Of a stretch of DNA of 64,000 nt, positions 41,401-55,300 are shown piece by piece. Origin of the DNA: Bettongia penicillata ogilbyi (taxonomy: Eukaryota > Chordata > Mammalia > Diprotodontia > Potoroidae); the NCBI GenBank assembly GCA_023548195.1, contig JAJHZJ010000579.1:1905346-1969345 (forward strand), given 5' to 3'. A model generated the notes under the pieces. That model was not told the DNA's origin. It made no database searches and was given only the letters and a program-made list of their open reading frames with translations. Each line of letters starts with the position of its first letter. Within the stretch, counting starts at the first letter, position 1. The translations under genes were made by a program, and so were the position numbers.

Positions 41401-43279
41401 ACATTTACATGTGGAAAAATTAAAATGAGAAATTCACTTCTTAAAAGTTCTTCTACGGATCTGTATCTCATTTCCAGATTGTCCCAGCTCATCCTTTTTC
41501 CAAGGACTTAAAGCATTGACATCTTTGCGCTATTTCTTTTACTCAAATCTTCATTTCCAACCTTCTGCAACGAGCACACACCTAGCATTTCCTTCTCCAA
41601 AATGTTCTAGTTAATTCTCAATTTCAGTTCTTTGAAAGCTGAAATTCAATAACTAGCCTTCATATCACAGGTTGATACTTTCTTTTCTGTCATTCCTCCC
41701 TTTACTTTTGCTTATGACTACTTCCTCACCTATTCTGCCCCCCTTGTCCACAGCTCTCCCCTATTTCCCTGTTGCATTTAATGTATTTATGTACCATGCT
41801 TTTTGTGGAGAGATCTGTTCTTCCTTCATCTGTTGGGTTCATGTGATACCATTTCTATCCCACAACCCCTTCCTCCTTGTTTGTACCCTAACCTAGTGAA
41901 AAAGTGAGTTCCTTCCCCCTTCCCTTTTTCCCCTCAATATAGTCTTCTTTCCTTCTGCTCCTAAGATGATTAAAAAAGAACAAAACTATATAAAGGCACT
42001 TTGCCTGTCTTACTTTTCTCAATAACACCTGAAAACATTAGAATCTGAGAGATAACTTGTTTCTGATCACCCTATTAATTATAAAAACAATCATCTTATA
42101 CTTTCTTCCAACTGATCAAATGTATTTACTATTCTCTGGGTCTCCCGCTTTTTGCATTCTGAAGTTTAGATTTGGTTATGGCCTTTTCATTAGAAATACT
42201 TAGAAGTCCTCTTTTTCATTAGTGATCCACTGTTTTCCCATTAGGACTATAGGCAATTTTCCTAGATAGTGTATTCTTGATTATAAGCCTTTACCTTTTA
42301 GAATACTAAAGCTCTAAGCTCTTCTCTCTGGCAGCTGAAAATGTTTCTGTGATTTTTCTGCACTTCTTCATCCTGGATCCCTTTCTCTTTGACAACTTGC
42401 AAGTTACTGCAATAAAGACTATACGTGCCTTCAAAAAGTTTAAATTCTAATGGGGCAAACAGTGCATAAAAGGCAGGTAAAAGGAAGTTGGGCAGGGTGG
42501 GAGTGGAGTATCCACATGGTAGCAAAGTAAGGGGCAAATGCAGAATTAGGAGAGGAATAACAGTTAAATAACTGTCCTGGGCCCTTCCTTAGAATGAAGG
42601 TTCCAAACTCACCACCGAGAGAACAGGCTTGAGTGTGGCCTGGCTGACAACTCTGCCTTAGGCAGGACTGCCTGGACACTGGGAAGGCCCCGACTCTTTT
42701 GATGGTTACTACATGCACCTTTGCCTAACACTTACCCTGGCTTATTTTATGCTCAGGACATCCAAAAGATTCTGGCAATCTTTTGCTCAGTGTTAGATTA
42801 AATGGAGAGGTTTATAGCGATTTTTTTTTTTTTTTACAATTTTCTTTATCATTGGCTCTTTTAGTACACTGGTAGAATTTACTGGGGTAAGGAAGTCACT
42901 GAGAAGGGCAAAGTCCCCACACACACTAAAATAGTATTAGTAGCACTTTTTGTGGCAGCAAAGAAGTGGAAACAAAGTAAATTTACAACAAGGGAATGGC
43001 TAAACAAACTGTCAGCTGAATAATCTAATGTGGAGACAGAGCCAACAAAAATATATAAAATGACTACAACAATGTAAATGGAAAGAACCACAAAGAGAAA
43101 AAAAATGAAACGTGACGTGAAACTTCAGGGTTGCCTTGATTTTCATTTCTCTTATTACTGGTGATCAGAGTATTCTTACACATGAGTGCTGAGCATTTGT
43201 AATTCTTCTTAGAACTATCTGCCCATATCCTTTAACTACTTCTCCTCTGATATATGAATAGAGAGAGAGTGAGAGAGTA

Positions 43280-43313
<34 letters not shown>

Positions 43314-46300
43314 CTGTTTATATCTTGGAAACTAAACCTTGCCCTTATCAGAGAAATCTGATATAAACATCTTTTTCAACATGTGACCACTTCCCCTTAT
43401 TATCCTAAATGCATTAATTTTGTGTAGGACATAATTATAATACCAAATGAGAAAAGAATAAAGCACTTATTACCATAGTTCCTGGCACATACTAAGCATT
43501 ATGTGTAAGTCAGTCGTAGTAATAGCATTACAATTATTGCTATTATCCCACACTTGGGTGCTGCCAAACTAGCCTTCCTCTGTACCTTACATGCCATACT
43601 ACATCTCCTGTCTACATGATTTTTGCTAAGGCCCCTCCCTGTGCCTAAAATTCAATCCCTCATATCAAATTCATATAACCCTTCTCTTCTTTCATTTACA
43701 CCTCAAGCACGATTTTCTGAAATCTTTACTAATCCCCACCCCAAAATTAGCCTTCCCTCTCAAACTACCTTATGTTTGATTACTGTGTTATTTATATTAG
43801 CTTTTTATTTATTCTTTATATTTCTACATATAACTATTACATGCTCTGATAAAATGTAAACACAGCAAGAATTATTTCATTCCTTGTACTTGTATACCAA
43901 GAGCCTACAGTGCTTGCCACACAGTAGGAAATTAATGAATACCTGTTGATTTTTGATTGAGCCATGCCTAAGACTACTGGGGTCGGGGTTGGGGGTTCTC
44001 AGTACCCAGAGAAAGCACTGGCAGTACTCCAGATAATAAAAATCCTAGTCATACAGGGTTCTAAACATTCCGTCCAGAAATGTGCAGAGGCTGACCCTCA
44101 CACCAAAAAAACTCGCCAAAAAAATGGCATTGATGATAGAGCTATTATGGAGCCAAGGATAACCAAGACAAATTTCAGAGGAAGCAAATAACTCCACAAT
44201 ATCTGCAAGCACACACGCACATGCACAAATGCACACAAGAAAGAAAAAAAAAGAAAGGAGAGGATAAAGGAGAGGAGAAGGAAAAAACCCAACAGTTTGA
44301 TCACAAGATCACTTAGAACTCCTGGAAGAAATGGAGCAAAAGTTTAAAATCGTATTTTAACTTAAATTAGAAGTAAAGAATTAGAAAAAAAATGAGAATA
44401 CTAGTAAAACTTGAAAGAAGAATTAACACCTTGATATAAGATTTGCAAAACCTTATCCAAGTAAACAGACTCTCTGAAAATCAGAATGGACAAAATCAGT
44501 GTTAATGATTCTACAAGACAGTAAGAAATGTTAAAACAAATTTAAAAGACAAAAAAACATGCAAGCATAAAATACCTTTTTTCACAAACAACAGACCTGG
44601 AGATAACAGGTTAAAAAAACATAAGAATCAAACTACTTTAAAAGTCAGGACCAAGAGTAAGGATACTATATTTAAAAAAATCATGACAAAAAAGGAGGCC
44701 TTTTGAGAACCAGAAAGCTACAAAGATTGCTAAACTGTACATATTCTTTAATCTCAGGATAACAACACTAGTACTAAATTCCCAATGTGATCAAAGAAAG
44801 AGGAAAAGGATCTATGTATACATAAAATATTTATAGCACCTCTTTTTGTCTTAATAAAGACTGGTGAAAGATTCACATCAACAGGGGAATGAACAAATAA
44901 ACTGTGGTAAATGAATGTAATACAATTCTATCATGCTATAGGAAATGATAAAAGGAAAGTTAAGAAATACCGGGGAAGATTAATATGAACTGACGCACAG
45001 TGAAATGAGCAGAACTATATAATTTGAAAAACGGTCCCAAAAAAAGTAACTCTGAAAGACTTAAGAAGTCTGACCACTGCAGAAACCAACTAGGAGTCCA
45101 GATAACTGATGATGAAGCAAATAGCCAATTCCTGATAAAAATGCAGACTCAAAATGTTCAGAGAGAGATTCATTTTTGGTACATGACTAATGCAGCCTAA
45201 CTCTGATATTTGTTTCCATGGTTTTGTTTATTCATTTGGGTGAGGGGGCTGAAAAGTTGAGAGGGAAAAAAAAAATACTTAATTGAAGAAGATCTGAATA
45301 AAATATGTTTTAAAAAGGGGTGGAAGGAAAATAAAATTTCTCACTTAAAATAATATTTGTAAAGTACTTTCTACACTTTCTGGCATCATAGCAAGCATTA
45401 GATATAATCTTCTTCTTGAAAAGAATCACAAATTGAAAACATCATAGTCAAAAACTAGCACCTAAAAAGAAAGCGTTGTCATATCAAGGGGCCCCACTCA
45501 GGATCACGCAAGATTTGTCAGCTACTACTGTGAAAATGAGGAAAATTTGTTTCAGAAAGGCAAGGTATATCTTCCTGTGCTCCTTTACTTTCCTTTTTCT
45601 TATTCTGGACACTGCTAATGAAGGAATTTGCTTGCATGACTATACCTATTTGGAATGAGTTTTGTTTTTCTTGCCTTCCCAACAGGTGAGGAAAGAGAAG
45701 AAGGGAGAGAATTCAGAACAGAAAACAAAATCAAATTTTTTAAAACAAAAAACTGAGTCCCAGAGAAAGTAAACCAAAATAATTCATTTCCACTTTTGAC
45801 TAAAAAGGACAGATGTTGAGGAAAGCATAAAACAATCTTCTTGAATGTGTTCGTGGTATGGACAGGATATTTTTAAAGACTAAGGTATAGAAGTGGGGTT
45901 GCAGTGAGACAAAGAAATATGAACATCAACTTACTTTATCAAGTTCAGCCTGCAATATGTTTTGAGTGCTTTTGGTTTGCTGTAACTCTTGGTTTAGTTT
46001 GGCTTTTATCTGAGTGCTTTGCTGGTCCAGCATCTGGAGGGTACGTTGTTGACGAGAGAGTTCCTAAAAATTAAGACAACAAAAATAAATAATAGCTATT
46101 GTTCAGAAGAGGGAGTTAAAAAAAAATAAGAGCTACAGACAATAGGGAGCCAGACTTCCCATCAATTTTATAAGAAAATATGATTAACACTAGTACTGGT
46201 TCTGGTAATCAAATCCAGGTCTGTTAAGGTAGGGAATAGACAAGTACTAATACTATACAGGCAGTAATCAAGATTCAAAGTAATATGTTAGCCCTCTACT

Positions 46301-49300
46301 AGAATATTAAGTTTATTTTCTTTTCTATTTGGAACAGTGTGCAAAAAGGTCTTCAAATACATGAATACAGCTGATATTACCAAGTTAACAATTCTGTTCA
46401 ACCAGAAGAAATAAAAGACTTTAAAACCCATACATGCAGCATTCACATTAGAGCACACTTAATGAAAATATGAGGAGAGAACAGAGAGACTTAGGAAAAA
46501 TGGGAGATGGAATATCACATAAGGAACAGAAAGAAGGCCAATTGGGTTGATTGTATAGTATGTAAAGGATGTTCCTATTTCTGAATGACTTTGTATTACT
46601 GAATACATCAAGTTCTAGAATACTGTAGAATCTATGAAACCCAAAATCTCTCAAAAGAGTACATTCTAGGATAACGGATCACACAAGCAACATGGCAAAC
46701 TAGATACTTTCCCTGATCCACATGACTACATATAGATCTCCAAAACAGAAATTATGTACCAAAGCTAAGCAACTTCAGCTGTTACATGGTGGTCTAAGAT
46801 ACTCAAATCCCAAAAAATGGGGATAAAAACCCAGACTGATATTCACTGACCCTGAGCTGACTCAGCACCCCTTGGCTCAACTCCAACACTACCATGGACA
46901 CAAGTTACATCAAAATCCATGCCTGTACCTGGCACAGCTTTCCCTTTTTCCAATACCTTAGAATTCCCAAATTCAGGCTGCTTAAGTTTGCTTGGACCTC
47001 AACAACCAGTGTAGCCACAGTCCTTCAGGAGCAAAAGCCTAATGGAGGACTGCCACCTAGAAGTGCCAATACTGCAAAGCTTTGAACTGCCACAGAACTT
47101 AGAAACAGAAGGAATGGGACAGATCATTAGGACAGGACATCCTGCCGGTGGGATGCTATGCAGCACTCCATCAAGCCAGAGAAAAGAGCCCAACGTCCAG
47201 CTGGAGCCAGTTTGGACCACCCAAAAGTCAACTGCAACAGAGAACTTTGAATTGCCCACTGTGGGAGGGGGCTAAGAAACTTTGAGATCCATCCCCAAGG
47301 AAATAAAATCAGAAGGCAGGAAAACAAGAAGTGAGTAATAAGGAAAATAAAGGGAGGTGAGGGTAGACGACTGAAAATACCAAAGATTTTAGGAAGAAGA
47401 AATCTCAAAGACCTTGAACATAAACAGAAAAATCAACAGGAAAAACATAGAACAGAAGGAAATACAGCATCCAGATCTAGTTCAAAAAAATTAGGAATCT
47501 ATAAATACAGCAAAATGAAGGAAAATGATCCAACACTTTATGAGACAGAGAACCCTACAGAATATGAGAACATGAAATTACAACATACTGCTCTAGAGAG
47601 GTTTAAAAGAGAAATAAGAATTATGAGAACAAAATTTACATCCTGCACAGCAAAAATAGTGAACAGAATCAAAAATGTGAATCTGTAATGACAAGCCTCA
47701 CCAAAGAAACAACAGAACAGACAAAAAGATCGAGAATGCAAATACACAGAAGTGAAGGACAAACTAAAAGAAAAGCAGAAAATAAAGACATTAAAAGAAA
47801 ACATGTTCACTACGCAAGCAAAACATACGGATACTCAAGACAGATTGAACAGAAACAATCTAAGGCTCACAAAGCTTCCAGAACAACACAACAGAATAAA
47901 AAACCTTAACACCATAATGAAGGAAAAAATAGAAAAGCACTGCCCAGAACTTTGGAACACAGAAAATGAAATTCCAACTGAAAGGATTCACAGAGAGCCC
48001 ACAGAAAAAAAAAAAACTCAAACAGCTGCAATCTCCAAAACTCATAGTGGTTAAATTTAATGATTCAATTCAGAAACAAGTTCCACAAGTCATCAGGAAA
48101 AAGATCATCAAATATGAAGGAAAAGATATTTAAATAATGCAATATTACTCTAGAAAAATGGAACTGAAATGGAATAATTATGCAAAAGAGAATTAGAGCT
48201 CAGGATGGAGCCCAGGGTGAGCTAGCCTACAAATCTGAGCTTAACTTTATAGGATAAAAGATGAATATTCAATAATAAACAAGGGTCTGAAACATTTGCA
48301 GAAAGAAAACCAATCCTACAAGAGATGATTTGCTTCTCTGAACACCCCAAACAACAGAATTGCTGAAAGAGCGAATTACAGATAGCAAAAGCAACAGAGT
48401 GACTTTAGCAAATATACAAGAAGTTGAGTAATATGCATTATAAAAGATAAGAGGAACAATAAAGGGAAAAAAAGCTAAGGATGCAATGAAAACACAGGAT
48501 AAAGTGATACATATCAATATACATTGTGGCATCCATGTACATTAAGAGACCTAAATGAAAACTCCCAGCACAACTGAGAGATGCCTAGTGGAAAATTTAT
48601 GGGAGGACATAAATAAGAGCAAAAAACAAAATGAGAGAGGCACGGCCTGTGAGTGATCTGAACCAAGGGAAGGAGTAGACACACGGTGAGATGACAGATC
48701 CACTTAAGAGAGAAGTATACAAGACACTCTTCAAAAAGTTCAGAAAAGTGGAAGTTCTAAGAGCCACCAATCCATTCTGATATCCAGAATCATCACAAAT
48801 GAACATTTATATTGGCTATATCAGAAAGAAACAAATTATGTTAACACACAACTTTAATCTAAGAGAAGCAAACTGTCAACTCTCCTTATCACAGGGTCTG
48901 ACCTGCACTTTCCCTTAATAATCCCCATGTGCTCATGCAAATGCCAAGCTGCAAAAGCTGGAAAGGCAATACAGTCTATTTCACGGCAGGTCATACAGCT
49001 TTCATGATTCAAAAAGGTAATACTGTTTTTTCTTACCTTCTAACAAATCTCCAAAGAGACTGAAAACAAGGAACAGAAATGATTTTTGCTTGTCTGTTCT
49101 ACAAACAACTCTGTGAAAGATGTGAAAAGATGAATGTGAAGATAAAAATGTTAAAGAGCTGACGAGAATCACAAAACTATTTCTCTGCTAATCACATCAC
49201 ACCATGTTGCCTTCACAAGTTTTCCCAGAACTTCATGCCTTAAAAGCACTATGACCACCAAAACCAGAATACATTCCAGAGAGATGCTCAAAATTACAAA

Positions 49301-52300
49301 CCTACTTCTATGTACAAATGCACCAGAAATATTGAATACTTTGTTCTTTCTTTCTCACCTCCTGATACTCCTTCTCTTTGTCCTTCATCTTCTGTTCCAG
49401 AGCGCATCGGGTACTTTCTGCATTTTGTCTTTGGCAACTCAAATCTTCAGACATTTTTTTCAGCTTTTGTTCCAGTGTTGTACACTACCAATAAATAAAA
49501 TAATTCACTGAAATATAAAAACTTCTTCAACTAAACCAATAAAAGTGTGATTTTTTTTTAGTTGGGTTTCCTTTCCTTGGAAAGATTCAATGTGAAATAT
49601 GGAACAAAATGCAGGCATTTCTTGTTTTATGTAGGTAGACAGTTAAGCAGACTTCTAAGTAATTTTATACAATGCAATTTTGCCCAGAGGCATAGAGAGG
49701 CAGGAAGGAAGTTGCACCCATGCGGAGAGGGGACCTGCACACAGTACAAGAACATGTGGGGGCCAGGGACAGAGAAGCAGGAGCAGGAAGAAGAACATTC
49801 AGGGGACCAGGGCCAGTCACGTGAGAGCTGGACACAGACACAAGAAGACAGGGGACATGTAGGGGCCAGGGACAGACATGGGGCACCCAAGCATGTGTGA
49901 ATGAAAACAGGCATGGGAAGATGGTACAAAAGTCTCCTCTGTCAGTGCTGGCGGCCTCCCTTCAAGCCCCAAATTCAGTGGTGCTGGTTGCTCCACCTGT
50001 CCAGTTTTCATTTGGAGGAATTTTTTAAATGGGTTCTTTAGGGCTTTTTAGGGGAAGCCAATGAGCACTAATCTGAGGGACAAAAGTGGAGAGAGTACAT
50101 TACTGCATAATAAAGTTAATAGAGGACTTTAGAAAGAAAATTTCTTTCAGAATGTTGCAGAGGGCAAATTTACATAAAGCAGGAACTGTCTGTGGTAAAC
50201 CTAAAATAACTGTCACTTTTTAATCCAAAATAGAGAATTTCAATATCAATAACCAAATCAATATAAACCAAAGTGTATAGTATTCTAGTCTGTTAAGGGA
50301 ATCAAGTTAAAATCTACATTTAAGCATAATGTATTTTTTCAGAGAATCAAGACATTCCTATCACAAAGTGCATGGGAAAAAGAAGATAAAAAGGGGTAGT
50401 GGCACAAAAGAGCTTCTAAGTTATTTTATAGAGGGGCTCCTTTTCTTCTTTATGTAAGCTTGGGTCTGATATTTTACTGGGGATTTTAAAAAGAGCTTCC
50501 TAAATTGATTTACACAGAGTCTCCTTTCCTTCCACTGATCATTCCCTCTGTCACCTTACATAGCTAACATTTATATAGCACTTTAAGGTTTGTAAAGCAC
50601 TTTATAATGATCTCATTTTATCTTTATAATGATTGTGGAAGCAATATTATCCCCATTTTATTGACAAGGAAATCATGGCAGAGGTTAAGACTTGCCCAGT
50701 GTCATGTAACTAATAAGTGTCTGAGACTTGATGTGAATTTAGGTCTTTCTGATTCCAGGTCCAGTACTGTATCCAAAGGGTAACCCAGCTGCCATCTTTA
50801 CTATCTCCCTATGTACAGGATTCATCCTTGATAACAACAAACCTATCCCTGTAGTCGATGTTCCAATTACATTAACTTTGCACCTTAACTCTTAAAATTA
50901 TTCTTAAAATGGCCTTACTATGCCCTGAAATACTGTCATATCACTCCTCACTATCAATTTACTGGAAAGAACTCTCTATACTCCCTAACTTCATCACCTC
51001 CTTCTCAATCCTCTGTAATCTTGCTTCAACATAACCCCTTTTTCCACTGCTGAAAGTAGTTTCTAAAAGGTTACCAAAGATTTTTTAAACGTTAAAACAC
51101 ATGATCTTTTGCCAGTACATATCTACTTTGAGATCTCTCTGGCTTTTCTTCTTACTGGATACTATCCCTACCCCACCCTATAACCCTTCAAATAGTAGAG
51201 GCCTGGGTTCAAAATCCTGCCTTTAACACTTATTAAGTGATCTTAGACAAGTCACTTAACATATGTGGGTCTGTTTCCTCATCTGTAAACTGAGGTTAGA
51301 TGAGGTGAGCTCAAAGGTCTCTTTCTGCTATACATCTATAATAATCCTGGCATCCTATATTCTATGCTGGCTCTCCTCCTACCAGTGATGACCCAAATCC
51401 TTCTCAGTCTTATCTGCTGGATGACTAATCCCCTCCTACCCAGTATCTCCTAGGATTTGGTCCTGGTCCTCTATTCTTCGCAGTTTCAATCATGTCTCCA
51501 TATGTTTAGTTATCATATCTACACAAATAACTCCCAAATACATGTATTTTTCTCTAAAGCATCAATACATGCCAACTCACTGCTGGACATCTCACCAAGA
51601 CCTCAAATTCAACATGTCTAAAATAGACTAGATATTTTCTACCCTAGAAATCCTCTAAAATGCTCCAAATCTGGTCCTCTAAATACTCATTTTGCTGTTA
51701 GAGGTACCACCATAACCTGTCACACAGATTCCTAACTTCTGTTATAGGTATCATCATCATCCTTATGTCATTCAATTTCCTAATCTCAGTCACCATCAAT
51801 TCTATAATCTTTTACCTATGCCCATTTACTTATCAGGTCTTCACTGCCTTATTAAGGAAATATAGGCTCATATTTAAACAAAAATCCCCTTTTCAACATC
51901 ACAAAGAAATGTTTACCCATCGTTTACTTAAAACCTTTGGAACCTACTACCCCCAGAAAGTTCTAATTGTTACATTCAACTGAAAAGAGTTGAAATTGTC
52001 AAGCTCTGAAACTGTCAACCATTGCCTATTCTGCTACCTAGCAGCAAGTAAAACACTCTCTCCTAGGTGATAATCCAACGAACTCAAGAGACCTTTCATG
52101 CTCTCTTCTCCAGACTAAGCATTCCGGAGTCCTTGCATCAGTCCTTTTATGAAATTATCTCAAGGCCCTTCACCAACTTGGACATCCTCTTGTGGAAGTT
52201 CCACGTGCCGATAAAAATCGAAAAACTAAAATTCATTTACTAAGGGCAAAAATAACCAGGCAAATTCAAGAAATAAAGACACTAAAGAGCAGATGGGTGG

Positions 52301-55300
52301 GAAAGCAGACTAGGTTAACCTAATTATAAGGTTTCCTTATAATTCGAAGATTTTTTGATTTCTATTGAACACTGGAAAAATCAGGTGAGCAGTTTAATTT
52401 CATGAAAGTATAAAAATTATATTTCATATGTCCTGAGGCTTTTAAAGTTTTCCTATAATTCAGCTTTAACCAGTGTTGTTACAAACATTTACTCAGTGTC
52501 TCTTGTTGTACAATACTTTTGCAGGAGAATGATCAGTTGAGTGGAAATTTTAAAATAAACCCCCATCTACTCATCCAGAAATACCTTGGCTGTTGCCTGA
52601 TCAAATTGTGCTGTTAACCTCATCAGTTCATCCCTAGTTTTGTTCAAAACTTTCTCTTTTTCTGTTAACTCCAATTTTGTTTTCTCTAGTTGGAGCTGTG
52701 TTTCTTGCCATCTATTCATGTGTCCTTTGATGTCTTTTTGTTGTCCTTGCAGTCGATGTTCCAATTCATTAACTTTGCACCTTAAATCTTAAATCACAAA
52801 AAAACATAAAATAAGCACATTGACAACTTTAGAGTAACAATACATCTTTAACTTTACAACTAGGGAGCTTTCAATTAGTTTCACCTTAGACCACTTAATC
52901 TCAATACAACATAAATAAAAAATGGGATTAAACTGCAATATTTTAATCTCCATTCTCTCCCATATTTAACTACAATAAATGAAACAAGAGAGTTCATATT
53001 TCTACACAAATGAAAAACATTCTGGGGGCAGAGCCAAGATGGCGGAGTAAAAAGATGGACATACACTACCTCTTCCCCTATATCCCATAAAATACCTGTA
53101 AAGACAGACTCTCAACAAATTCTAGAGCAGCAGAAGCCAAAGAATAATGGAGTGCAGGAGATTTCCAGCCCAGGGTGACCTGAAAGGCTGATAGGAAAGG
53201 TCTGTCGCACAAGACACGGAGCCCACCCCAGCCCAACCTTGGCTTCTATGTTAAGGGATCAAAGGGTGTGGAATATGAATTCCAGAAGTCAAAGGAACTA
53301 GGACTAAAACTGAGAATCACCTACCCAGCAAAACTGAGTATATACTTCACAGAAAAAAATGGTCATTCAATGAAACAGAGGACTTTCAAGCATTCTTGAT
53401 GAAAGGACCAGAGCTGAAAAGAAAATCTGACTTTCGAACACAAGAATCAAGAGCAGCATGAAAAGGTAAACAGGAAAGAGAAACCATAAGGGTGAGTTGA
53501 ATAGGAAGGGATCATATCTAAAAAAAAAAAAAATGAAATTAAGGGGTGAGAGAGAAATATATTGGGAGAAAGGGAGAAATGGAATGGGGAAAATTATCTC
53601 TCATAAAAGATGCAAGAAGCAGATTTTTCAATGGAGGGAAGAAGCGGGGAGGTAAGGGAGCAATTAGAAGTCAGACACTCTTGGGGAGGGACAAGGTCAA
53701 AAGAAAAAATAGAAGAAATGGGGGGCAGGATAGGATGGAGGAAAATATAGTTAGTCTTATACAACATGACTATTATGGAAGTCATTTGATATATAGCCTA
53801 TATTGAATTGCTTGCCTTCCCAATGGGGATGGGTGTGGAAGTATGAAGGAAGAGAAGTTGGAACTCAAAATTTTAGGAACAACTGTTGAGTATTATTCTT
53901 GTATACAACTGAGAAATAAGAAATACAGGTAATGGGGTATAGAAATTTATCTTACCCTACAGGACAAAATAGAAGATGGGGATAAGGGAAGAGAGGAATG
54001 TTAGAAGGGAGGGCAGATTGGTGGTAGGGGTAATTAGAATGCTTGATATTTTGGGGTGGGGGAAAAGGAAAGATGGGGAGAAAATTTGGAACTCAAAATT
54101 ATGTGCAAATGATTGTTGAAAACTTAAATATTTAAAAATAAATTAAAAAATAAATTTAAAAAACAGTATATTTAAGTCTTTTAAAAATGACACTTGAGTC
54201 ACTTGACACAATTAACTGCAACACTGTGTCAATGAAGATAAGGTCAAGTACTTGCTCCCTCTATAGGCAACTTGATACTGCATCCAAACTTGCCTAGCAA
54301 CCAAAGTTGGAGACTTGTGATTCTATAAAGAAAAAGTCAGCTAAAAGTGTGAATTAAAGCAATGTAACTCATTCCAGTACTCCTAGAAAATATTCAAATG
54401 CACACTTTACTGAGAGGATCCAGAACATGAAAATACACTCTTCCCAAAATAAATACAAAGCAAAGGACAGATAGTAGTAACGTACAGCCTTCTACAGAAG
54501 AATTCAGGAATTTGGTTTATGTGGATATGAACAAGAAATTAAGTCTCCAAACAAGCATTTTTCTTTTTTTTAATTTTATTTATATATTTATTTAATTTTT
54601 TACATTCATTTTCACAAATTTTTGGGTTCCAAATTTTCTCCCCTTTTATCCCCTTCCCCACCCCAATACCCCAACCAATCTAATTTTCCCTATCTCTAAT
54701 CTGCCCTCTCTTCTGTCATCCCTCCCTTCTCATGTCTCCATCTTCTCTTTTCTCCTGTAGGGCCAGATGACTTTCTATTCCTCCTTAACTGTATGTCTTC
54801 TTTCCTAGTTACAACAACAATATTAAACAGTTGTTCCTAAAACTTTGAGTTCCAAATTCTCCCCATCCCTCCCTCCCCACCCATTCCCTTTGGGACGGCA
54901 GGCAATTCAATATAGGCCCTATCTGTGTAGTTTTGCAAATGACCTCCCTGATAGTCGTGTTGTGTAAGACTAACTGGATTACCATCCCTCCTAACCTGCC
55001 CCTCAGTGTTTCTCTTCTGTCTCTTGATCCTGTCCCTCCCCAAGTGTTGACTTCAAATTGCTCCCTCCTCCCTTTGCCCCCCCCTCCATCATCCCCTCCC
55101 TTGCAATATCTCCTTCTCCCCCACTTTCTTATACTGTAAGATAGGTTTTCATACCAAAATGAGTGTGCATTTCCCTCCTTCGTTTAGTCAAATGTGATGA
55201 GGGTAAACTTCTTGGGGTTTTTTTGGTTTTTTTTTTTTCTCTCAGCTCTCCTCTTTTTCCCTCCACTAAGAAAAACTCCTACCTGCCTCTTAAATGACAT

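Noticed and set aside
49562..50011. Overlapping open frames of 60-112 codons on both strands
   Set aside because: They result from the GC-rich minisatellite-like patch. There is no conserved motif or start context.
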